Source of the DNA: Chlorogloeopsis sp038404745 | Lineage (GTDB): Bacteria > Cyanobacteriota > Cyanobacteriia > Cyanobacteriales > Nostocaceae | DNA: 64,000 bases | Assembly: GCF_038404745.2 (NCBI RefSeq) | Contig: NZ_JAYKTT020000012.1 | Span: 62,001-126,000, forward strand | Direction: 5' to 3' | Shown: piece after piece, positions 17,072-23,953 of the stretch | Numbering within the stretch: position 1 is the first letter of the stretch | Layout: each line of letters starts with the position of its first letter | Translations under genes and position numbers: made by a program | Notes under the pieces: model-generated | Told to the model about the DNA's origin: nothing | Database searches by the model: none | The model's input: only the letters and a program-made list of their open reading frames with translations

Positions 17072-17866
17072 TCAACCAAAACGTCCGCTTACATAGTCTG
17101 CTGTTTGTCTTTTCGAGGGCTGATTAAAAATAATTTCTGTTTTATCGAATTCGACCAATTCCCCTAAATACATAAAAGCTGTATAGTCAGATACGCGTGC
17201 TGCTTGCTGCATACTGTGAGTGACAATTAAAATTGTTACCTGTTGCTTCAACTCCTCGATCAACTCTTCAATGCTGGTGGTAGCGATGGGATCGAGGGCT
17301 GATGTTGGTTCATCAAATAAAACAATTTCTGGATCTGTGGCTAAAGCACGGGCAATACATAAGCGCTGTTGTTGTCCACCAGACAAGTTAGTACCCAAAT
17401 CGTGCAAACGGTCTTTAACTTCATTCCATAAGGCAGCACTACGCAGAGCTTTCTCTACTTTCTCATCAATAATTCTACCCCTGTTTTCACCCCGCACCCT
17501 CAAACCATAGGCAACATTCTCATAAATTGATTTAGGAAAAGGATTTGGTCTTTGAAACACCATTCCTATCCGCATCCGAACTTCTATCGGATCGACTTTT
17601 TTATCCAAAAGATTAATTCCATCGGGTTCTAAAGAAATTTCTCCCCGGTACTTGTTACCCGGATAGAGATCGTGCATCCGATTGAAACAGCGTAACAATG
17701 TAGTTTTACCACATCCAGAAGGGCCAATTAGTGCTGTTACTTGTTTTTCGTACACTGGCATCATAATGTCCTTAAGAGCATGGACTTTGCCACCATAATA
17801 GAAATTCAGATAATTCACCGCAGCTTTGATGCGTTTTTCAAGAGTTGGAGATGTTGTTTCTACCAT
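17072..17866 (-). CDS. pstB: Phosphate ABC transporter ATPase
   Basis: A 264-residue ATPase of the Pst phosphate importer. All catalytic motifs are canonical: Walker A GPSGCGKTT (48-56), Q-loop GMVFQRPNPFP, signature LSGGQQQR, Walker B VLFDEPTSALD, H-loop VTHSMQQAARVSD. It is the last gene of pstS-pstC-pstA-pstB; its ATG overlaps the pstA stop by 7 bases (ATGGTAG), indicating translational coupling. It contrasts with the degenerate paralogue at 21887. Confidence 0.95.
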   Translation of the reverse strand: MVETTSPTLEKRIKAAVNYLNFYYGGKVHALKDIMMPVYEKQVTALIGPSGCGKTTLLRCFNRMHDLYPGNKYRGEISLEPDGINLLDKKVDPIEVRMRIGMVFQRPNPFPKSIYENVAYGLRVRGENRGRIIDEKVEKALRSAALWNEVKDRLHDLGTNLSGGQQQRLCIARALATDPEIVLFDEPTSALDPIATTSIEELIEELKQQVTILIVTHSMQQAARVSDYTAFMYLGELVEFDKTEIIFNQPSKRQTADYVSGRFG

Positions 17867-18783
17867 TTGATATTCTTACGTAGACGATAACGAAAATAAA
17901 TTGCTACAGCGTTCATTAATAAAGTCAGGGCAATTAGCACAACTCCTGCTGCTGCTGCATTTACCTGAAATTCTTCTTGAGGACGAGATACCCAATCAAA
18001 CATTTGGATTGGCAGAACTGTGAATGGAGCTAGTAACCATGCAAAAGAAATGTAGGGAAATTGTCCTTGCAGGGGAGGATCTGGTAAAAAGGCAATAAAG
18101 GTGAGCGCACCAATAGTAACCAAAGGTGCAGTTTCACCAATCGCTCTTGCCAATGCCACAATAATGCCAGTCAAAATCGTACCAGTGGAGTAACGTAAGA
18201 CGTGATCCCAAATCATTTGCCACTTACTTGCTCCACACGCATAAGCAGCTTCACGAATACTACCGGGAACTGCACGCAGGGCTTCACGGGTAGTTACAAT
18301 TACTACTGGTAAAACCAATAGAGCTAAAGTCAATCCAGCAGTGACAATGCTTTGCCCTAAATTTAATCCGTAGACAAATAAGCCTAAAGCCAAAAGTCCA
18401 TAAATAATTGATGGCACACCAGCTAAATTGGTGACATTAATTTCGATTAAATCTGACAACCAATTTTTTTTGGCATATTCTTCTAAGTAAATTCCTGAGG
18501 CTATACCGACAGGAATTGCTACTGAAGCTGTAACTAACATTACTAAAATACTTCCCACCCAAGCCGAAAAAATGCCTGCTTGTTCTGGTTTACGACTAGG
18601 AAATGAAGTAAAAAATTGCCAGTCTAGACGAGGAAAACCATCACTAACTAAGTCAATTACCAATACCATGAGGGCGATAATTCCAGTTAGCATCGCCAAT
18701 AAACCGATGATGCTAAAAATAAATTCTGCTCGCTTGTTGCGATTGATAATATTGCGAATCTTATGGGTATTTGCAGATGTCAT
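17860..18783 (-). CDS. pstA: Phosphate ABC transporter permease PstA
   Basis: The likely start is the ATG at 18783 (MTSANTHKIRN), giving 307 residues; the frame is open to 18852 but that part falls in a repeat. Six hydrophobic segments are visible. The permease EAA loop is present (REALRAVPGSIREAAYACGAS region), as is the conserved GIYLEEYA motif. With PstC it forms the channel of the PstSCAB complex in the plasma membrane. Overlaps pstB by 7 bases. Confidence 0.93.
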   Translation of the reverse strand: MTSANTHKIRNIINRNKRAEFIFSIIGLLAMLTGIIALMVLVIDLVSDGFPRLDWQFFTSFPSRKPEQAGIFSAWVGSILVMLVTASVAIPVGIASGIYLEEYAKKNWLSDLIEINVTNLAGVPSIIYGLLALGLFVYGLNLGQSIVTAGLTLALLVLPVVIVTTREALRAVPGSIREAAYACGASKWQMIWDHVLRYSTGTILTGIIVALARAIGETAPLVTIGALTFIAFLPDPPLQGQFPYISFAWLLAPFTVLPIQMFDWVSRPQEEFQVNAAAAGVVLIALTLLMNAVAIYFRYRLRKNIKW

Positions 18784-18890
18784 AAGTAAAAGGCAGATAG
18801 CAGAGGGCAGAAGGTAAAATGCTCTTTCTAAACAGGTTTCAAAGTTTGGCATTTTTTGGCATTTTACATTTAATTATGTCCAGCTACTGA
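18784..18890. repeat. Repeat inserted between pstC and pstA
   Basis: The 107-base spacer inside the pst operon shows GCAGAGGGCAGAAGGTAAAA, then GGCATTTTACATTTAATTA and TGTCC. The same order of motifs recurs at 44248-44338, after the DUF3769 gene. The operon has apparently absorbed a dispersed element without losing gene order. Confidence 0.6.
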
Positions 18891-19817
18891 TCAATAGATT
18901 TCTCGATAGCGCTTGGTGAGAAAATGACCAATGATGTTAAAGCTCAAAGTGATTAGCAGTAAAGTTAGTCCGACTGCAAATATGGTTTCATACTCTAAAC
19001 TGCCATGCGGTAAGTCACCTAGACTCACAGACACAATGTAAGCTGTCATTGTCTGAGCAGGTTCCATCGGGTTCCAAGTTAAATTAGGTTGCCCGCCAGC
19101 AGCGATCGCTACTACCATTGTTTCGCCGACAGCACGAGAAATCGCTAAGATGTAAGCCGCTGATATGCCAGAAATTGATGCTGGTAGTACTACTCGTAAG
19201 GCAGTCTGCAGGCGAGTAGCTCCTGTTGCGTAGGAACCTTCGCGCAGATGACTGGGAACTGCACGCATCGCATCTTCACTGAGCGAACTAACATAAGGGA
19301 TAATCATAATGCCTATGATTAACCCTGCGCTCAACATATTAAAACCAGGTAAATCAGGCAGAAATACTTGCAATGAAGGTGTAACAAACAACAATGCAAA
19401 GTAACCGTATACCACAGTCGGAATGCCTGCCAGTAACTCTAAAACTGGCTTAACTACTTCTCGCACTACGGCAGGCGCGAATTCACTTAAATAAATCGCG
19501 GTAATTGTTCCTAAAGGCACTGCTACTAACAATGCCACCACTGTAGTAACCAAAGTTCCCGAAATGAGTGGCAAAATCCCGTAGTGTTTGTCGTCAAATA
19601 AAGGTGTCCATTGAGTATCTGTAATAAACTTCCACAAGGGTACTTTCTGAAAAAAAAGTATGGATTCGTAAAGTAAGATAGCGAGGATTGCGATTGTAGT
19701 CGCCACGGAAGTCAATGCTGCAAGAAACAAGACAATCTCGACTGCTCGTTCTCGCAAATCGCGCCTTACCTTGGCAGAGGGTTTTGAAAAAAGTATAGTT
19801 TTCTTGGCAACAGTCAT
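18891..19817 (-). CDS. pstC: Phosphate ABC transporter permease PstC
   Basis: A 308-residue integral membrane permease with six predicted helices; the first follows a basic N-terminus. The EAA-type loop (EDAMRAVPSHLREGSYATGATR) and AIYLSEFAP motif are typical of PstC. Partner of PstA in the phosphate channel. The gene starts 280 bases after the pstS stop, a gap with hairpins that may set the ratio of binding protein to permease. Confidence 0.93.
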   Translation of the reverse strand: MTVAKKTILFSKPSAKVRRDLRERAVEIVLFLAALTSVATTIAILAILLYESILFFQKVPLWKFITDTQWTPLFDDKHYGILPLISGTLVTTVVALLVAVPLGTITAIYLSEFAPAVVREVVKPVLELLAGIPTVVYGYFALLFVTPSLQVFLPDLPGFNMLSAGLIIGIMIIPYVSSLSEDAMRAVPSHLREGSYATGATRLQTALRVVLPASISGISAAYILAISRAVGETMVVAIAAGGQPNLTWNPMEPAQTMTAYIVSVSLGDLPHGSLEYETIFAVGLTLLLITLSFNIIGHFLTKRYREIY

Positions 19818-19880
19818 GCTGGGTTTGGCGTTTAGCGATCAACATTTATGAACTCATATCTTGCATCTGTGCTCTTATCC

Positions 19881-20050
19881 GCCAAGAAATTTATTTCTTG
19901 GCTTACAGCTAAAGTCTGCTCAAGCAGACTACGTAAGATTTTCAGTCAGTTAAAACTGACAGTAACTCTCAGCCTGGTACTTCAGTTCTAGGCGTTTTAG
20001 GAGCGAGGCGCAAGATGTGAATGAATAGACAAAGAGAGGTGCGACACCTC
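19881..20050. repeat. Hairpin-rich spacer between pstS and pstC
   Basis: Holds the perfect-ended palindrome GCCAAGAAATTTATTTCTTGGC split here as two arms GCCAAGAAAT and ATTTCTTGGC (19881-19902), AGTCTGC-TCAA-GCAGACT (about 19913-19930) and GAGGTG-CGA-CACCTC (20036-20050). On the minus strand the last one lies 48 bases after the pstS stop. Partial termination here would give more PstS than permease; this is inference. Confidence 0.65.
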
Positions 20051-20097
20051 CCTTGTGAATTTTTAAATTTTGATTGGAGAACTAAGAACTAAGCTGA

Positions 20098-21123
20098 CTA
20101 TTGGGCTTCACGACTTAGTAATTCTTCAATTTTCAATCCAACTGCCTCTTTGCCACCAAATACTGTACCAAATCTCTTATTGTTGAAGTGGTTTAAAGCA
20201 GTGTTGTATGCCGAGGATGGTAAAGCAACATATTTTACTTCTGTTGCAAATTTACCTGCATTTTGCAAGTAATATTGAACAAACTGTTTCACCTCTGGCT
20301 TATCTATGCTCTTGGAACTAACATAAATAAATATGGGGCGAGATAAAGGATTATAACTGCCATCTTTGACTGTAGCTTCTGATGGTAGTACACCGTTAAC
20401 TGCTACTGCCTTTAGCCTCTTCTGATTTTCTGCATAGTAAGCATAACCAAAGTAGCCAAGGGCATTTTTATCACGGCTCACGCCCTGTACTAAAACGTTG
20501 TCATCTTCACTAGCAGTAAAATCACCCCGACTAGATTTTGCCTTACCGACAACGGCCTCTGTAAAATAATCAAAGGTTCCGGAGTTTGTTCCTGGGCCAA
20601 ACAGCTTCAAAGGAGCATTAGGAAAACCTTGGCGAACTTGGCTCCAATTGCTTATTTTGTTTTGTGCTCCTGGTTCCCAAATTTTCTTTAATTCTGCAAC
20701 TGTTAGATTCTTAGCCCAGGTGTTTTGAGGATTAACAACTACAGTTAAGGCATCATAAGCTACTGGTAACTCAACATAGCGAATACCAGCTGCTTTACAA
20801 GCTTCGATTTCCTTTGCAAGAATGGGGCGGGAAGCATTGGAAATATCAGTTTCTCCACGGCAAAACTTCTTAAAGCCACCGCCAGTGCCAGACACACCAA
20901 CAGTAACTCTAACTTTCCCTTTTTGCGCCTTTTGAAACTCTTCTGCTACTGCTTCGGTAACGGGAAAAACTGTGCTGGAACCATCAATGTTAATTGTCGC
21001 TTGATTTTGGGAGTAAACCGCAGGCACTGATACACTAAAAGTAGCTGCTACCAGTGAAATCACACCTAGTATAGTCAAGCTGTTAAACTTCAAGTTGATT
21101 GTTTTCACAGGGATGCTCTTCAC
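20098..21123 (-). CDS. pstS: Phosphate-binding protein PstS
   Basis: A 341-residue periplasmic phosphate-binding protein. Basic N-terminus, hydrophobic signal (about 15-35) and a cleavage-like VPAVYSQ; no lipobox Cys is seen. Phosphate-loop motifs are GSSTVFPVTEA (about 49-59) and GTGGGFKKFCRGETDISNASRP (about 80-101), and the C-terminal YYLQNAGKFATEVKYVALP is typical. First gene of the pst operon, with a Pho box 107 bases before its start. Confidence 0.95.
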   Translation of the reverse strand: MKSIPVKTINLKFNSLTILGVISLVAATFSVSVPAVYSQNQATINIDGSSTVFPVTEAVAEEFQKAQKGKVRVTVGVSGTGGGFKKFCRGETDISNASRPILAKEIEACKAAGIRYVELPVAYDALTVVVNPQNTWAKNLTVAELKKIWEPGAQNKISNWSQVRQGFPNAPLKLFGPGTNSGTFDYFTEAVVGKAKSSRGDFTASEDDNVLVQGVSRDKNALGYFGYAYYAENQKRLKAVAVNGVLPSEATVKDGSYNPLSRPIFIYVSSKSIDKPEVKQFVQYYLQNAGKFATEVKYVALPSSAYNTALNHFNNKRFGTVFGGKEAVGLKIEELLSREAQ

Positions 21124-21229
21124 TTTAAAATGTTAAATTTTTGTTTGATTGCTCCTAAAGCAGGATAGTTTTACTAGGTTAAAAGATGATAAATATAAGG
21201 TAGAGTACAGGTAAAAAAATGATGGAAAT

Positions 21230-21259
21230 AAGTTAAGCAAAAGTTAAGTTCAGGTTAAA
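21230..21259 (-). promoter_or_regulatory. Pho box upstream of pstS
   Basis: On the minus strand three 8-bp direct repeats, TTTAACCT, CTTAACTT and CTTAACTT, are separated by exactly 3 bp (GAA, TTG). This is the cyanobacterial Pho box layout bound by the PhoB-type regulator SphR under phosphate starvation. The plus-strand view is AAGTTAAG-CAA-AAGTTAAG-TTC-AGGTTAAA. Confidence 0.88.
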
Positions 21260-21462
21260 GCAAATCTGACTAAAATATATGAGCTAATTTTTGATATAAA
21301 TTTTTTAAGAACCTATACTAGTTTGTAGTTTGTTTAAGCTACTTGTACTCCGATAAAATGGGATGCAGTTTTATTCATCCAAAATATGGAGTTTTAAAAC
21401 AAAAAATAATTTTGATATCAAGTTAATATAGTTATATTTATATAAATATTTTTTTGAATTTT

Positions 21463-21524
21463 GTCTGAGATTACTAAGTTTTCTAACTAATTAACTTAGC
21501 AATACAAATCTCAGACTTTTTATT
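21463..21524 (+). terminator. Strong hairpin with T-run in the pstS/pstB2 gap
   Basis: GTCTGAGATT (21463-21472) pairs perfectly with AATCTCAGAC (21507-21516); inside, CTAAGTT pairs with AACTTAG; TTTTTATTT follows on the plus strand. It reads as an intrinsic terminator, but no plus-strand gene precedes it. The remaining gap (21124-21886, 763 bases) is very AT-rich; a 13-nt direct repeat AGTCTTGATTTAA occurs at 21762 and 21825. Confidence 0.6.
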
Positions 21525-21886
21525 TAATTAAGTATCAAAGTAGTAGTAAGACATAAATCTTAAGTTCAATTGTTTAACTAAATTTAGTGTGAATATGACT
21601 GCTAATCAGTTTATAATCTTTTTACATATTTTTAATAAAAAGTAAATATATAAACTTTTAATATTCATGTAATATGCCGATATTAGTCTATTTTGGCTCA
21701 TAATACACATAAATTATTTACAGTCAAAATAGCAAATCAAGAAAAAACTGATAACTTAACTAGTCTTGATTTAAGCATGATTATGCATATAAAATTTTAT
21801 TATAGAAAATTAATTAGATATTAAAGTCTTGATTTAAATGTTAGATTCTAAATATATATGTTAATCTTTTGCATAATATTAAAAAT

Positions 21887-22666
21887 ATGAATAAACTAAT
21901 TACTGCCATTAAAGTTAGAAACCTAAACTTTTATTATGGCAAAACAAAAATTTTAGCAGAAATATCAATGGATATTTATCAGAATCAAATAACTGCAATC
22001 ATGGGGCCAAGTGGGTGTGGTAAATCTACTTTTATTAAAGCTTTGAATCGCATGAATGAATTAGAAGGAGAAATCAAAGTTGAAGGTAGGGTAGAATTTT
22101 TTACTCAGAATATTTATAGTCGTCGTGTTAACCTGAATCGATTACGTCGTCAAATCGGTATGGTATTGCCGAAGCCAAATCTCTTCCCAGTGAATATTTA
22201 TGATAATGTGGCATATGGTGTAAAAATAGCAGGATGGCATCCGAAACAAGAATTAGATAAAATTGTTGAATCTGCTATCAAAGCTGCTACTTTGTGGGAT
22301 GAGGTCAAAGATAAATTGCATAAATCTGCTCTCGGACTTTCGAGTGGACAGCAACAGCGACTGTGCATTGCTCGTGCATTAGCAGTAAAGCCAAAAGTTT
22401 TATTAATGGATGAACCAACATCAGGGCTTGATCCGACTGCAACTATCAAAATCGAGGAACTAATTCATAGTTTGCGTAGTGAGTTGACAATTGTGATGGT
22501 TACCCGCAACACACAACAAGCTGCTCGTATTTCTGATTTTACAGCTTTCTTTGGCACTGATAATAATCGTGTTGGGCGATTAATTGAATTTGGAGCAACA
22601 GCTCAAATTTTTAACCATGCTGTTGATGAGCGTACCCGTGACTATATTTCTGGACATCTAAATTAG
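21887..22666 (+). CDS. Degenerate PstB-like ATPase paralogue
   Basis: The likely start is the ATG at 21887 (MNKLITAIKV), giving 259 residues. Overall sequence is clearly PstB: Walker A GPSGCGKST (40-48), signature LSSGQQQR (151-158), Walker B VLLMDEPTSGLD (171-182), ending DYISGHLN. However, the Q-loop reads GMVLPKPNLFP, so the coupling Gln is Pro95, and the H-loop reads VTRNTQQAARISD, so the switch His is Arg207. The signature's second residue pattern is also changed (SSGQ for SGGQ). It lies divergent from pstS, without its own permease genes. ATP may bind but efficient hydrolysis is doubtful. It could be a regulatory PstB variant or a gene early in decay. Confidence 0.85.
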   Translation: MNKLITAIKVRNLNFYYGKTKILAEISMDIYQNQITAIMGPSGCGKSTFIKALNRMNELEGEIKVEGRVEFFTQNIYSRRVNLNRLRRQIGMVLPKPNLFPVNIYDNVAYGVKIAGWHPKQELDKIVESAIKAATLWDEVKDKLHKSALGLSSGQQQRLCIARALAVKPKVLLMDEPTSGLDPTATIKIEELIHSLRSELTIVMVTRNTQQAARISDFTAFFGTDNNRVGRLIEFGATAQIFNHAVDERTRDYISGHLN

Positions 22667-22840
22667 TTGCGGTGCTGCGTGAATACTATGATTTTTAAAC
22701 TTTTTAAATAATCAGAATATCATAAATTAATTTGGTTTATTTAAGCATTTTTAGTGTAGGTAAGCTTAAAATCGCGCATCTTTACATTGCTAAAGTAGAC
22801 TTAACTAAATTATAAGAATTGTGGAATTAACAATCATATA

Positions 22841-22996
22841 ATGGCAAAAAAGCTAAAAATTAGACTAGATTCAGCCAGAGTTGCTGTAATTGCTCTTGTG
22901 TATGCCAGCAAGATCCATACTATTCCAGTTAAAAATGTCAAGTTATACCAGAGGAGAGGCCCAAAAGATTGTTTGATGAGATTGGATACGATTTAA
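22841..22996 (+). CDS. Small hypothetical ORF, 51 residues
   Basis: ATG to TAA, basic product starting MAKKLKIRLDSARVAVIALV. No family recognised and no clear ribosome site. It lies in the 398-base gap before a response regulator gene, on the same strand. Codon use looks protein-like but the evidence is weak. Confidence 0.3.
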   Translation: MAKKLKIRLDSARVAVIALVYASKIHTIPVKNVKLYQRRGPKDCLMRLDTI

Positions 22997-23064
22997 CGAA
23001 TGAAGTTCATAAATCTGACTGTGGCAACACCTCTGAGTCAAATCACTAAAAGGTGTTTAGGCAT

Positions 23065-23484
23065 ATGAACATTCTACAAGTCCTAAACCATTTGCGGCTG
23101 TTGGTGGTAGATGATGATGCCGATACTCTTGAGTTAATCAGATTCATCTTTGAACAATATAATGCACAAGTCAGTTCAACGGTATCAACAAATGAAGCCT
23201 TTCAGGTGATCCGGCTATGGAAACCGGATATATTAATTAGCGATATCGCCATGCCAATTGAGGATGGGTATGCTTTCATTCGCAAAGTCAGAAATCTCAA
23301 ACAAGAGGAAGGACAGATTCCAGCGATCGCTTTGACAGCATTGGCAACGCAAGAGCCACTTGCTCTGAATGCAGGATTCTCTACATATATGGTGAAACCA
23401 TTTAATCCTGATGATTTGGTGAAACTTGTCTCAAAACTTGCTTGGCAAAAATCATTAACGCTTAGTCGAAATGCATCTGACTAA
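23065..23484 (+). CDS. Single-domain response regulator (CheY-like)
   Basis: From the ATG at 23065, a 139-residue receiver with no output domain; the frame is open to a GTG at 23053. Phosphorylation residues are D16-D17, D60 (ISDIAMP), T91 and K111 (VKPFNP). It shares the wording SDI.MP..GY.FIRKVRNL with the receiver at 8645-9157, so the two are paralogues. An inverted repeat AACACCT/AGGTGTT (23026-23057) lies over the ribosome-binding area. Cognate kinase unknown. Confidence 0.88.
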   Translation: MNILQVLNHLRLLVVDDDADTLELIRFIFEQYNAQVSSTVSTNEAFQVIRLWKPDILISDIAMPIEDGYAFIRKVRNLKQEEGQIPAIALTALATQEPLALNAGFSTYMVKPFNPDDLVKLVSKLAWQKSLTLSRNASD

Positions 23485-23695
23485 GAATACAGAAGCTTTT
23501 GTTCGCCACACTCCAGCGCGCTCACTGCCAAAATTTCAAGCTAACTTTAGATTAATAGACTATAAAAATAGTGTAGTAACGGGTTTTTTGCAATCTCTAC
23601 CTCAAAACGAAAGGATATCTGTTAAACCCGCTTTTACTCTCCATGTTTTATGCTGTAATACATCTGGCGGTGCATCCATTGTCCACAGCAATACG

Positions 23696-23866
23696 CTAAC
23701 GTAAAAGTATTAAAGCACCTCTTTTAGAACCTTTAAATAGGTCACTAAGTCCCTGACTCTCAAAAGTACTGGCTACGAGACGGGCATAAGAAAATAGGAG
23801 TGCAGGAATGTAGGGAATAAAAACAGAACACCCAAATTGATTGATGCGGCTCTCCCTTACACCCAT
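23696..23866 (-). CDS. Small hypothetical ORF, 56 residues
   Basis: Minus-strand ATG (23866) to TAG; after a repeat-derived start the product reads FIPYIPALLFSYARLV then STFESQGLSDLFKG. No family recognised. The N-terminal codons fall in a CCCTTACA-type repeat. Otherwise the 469-base gap before susA (23485-23953) has no gene; a plus-strand frame at 23471-23704 is not convincing. Confidence 0.22.
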   Translation of the reverse strand: MGVRESRINQFGCSVFIPYIPALLFSYARLVASTFESQGLSDLFKGSKRGALILLR

Positions 23867-23953
23867 AACTTCCTAAACCCTTACGTCCCTACAGTGTAAG
23901 TTGTCGAGGATTAAAAATGAGGTGGTAGGCTAGCTAAAGTCCAGATAATTGCC

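Noticed and set aside
15092..18852. Polysaccharide biosynthesis cluster
   Set aside because: Only one glycosyltransferase is present; its neighbours (Hsp20, Pst) are unrelated.
23471..23704. 77-codon plus-strand frame after the response regulator
   Set aside because: Overlaps the end of the real gene, has no ribosome site and no protein-like pattern; Cys/His-rich tail looks random.
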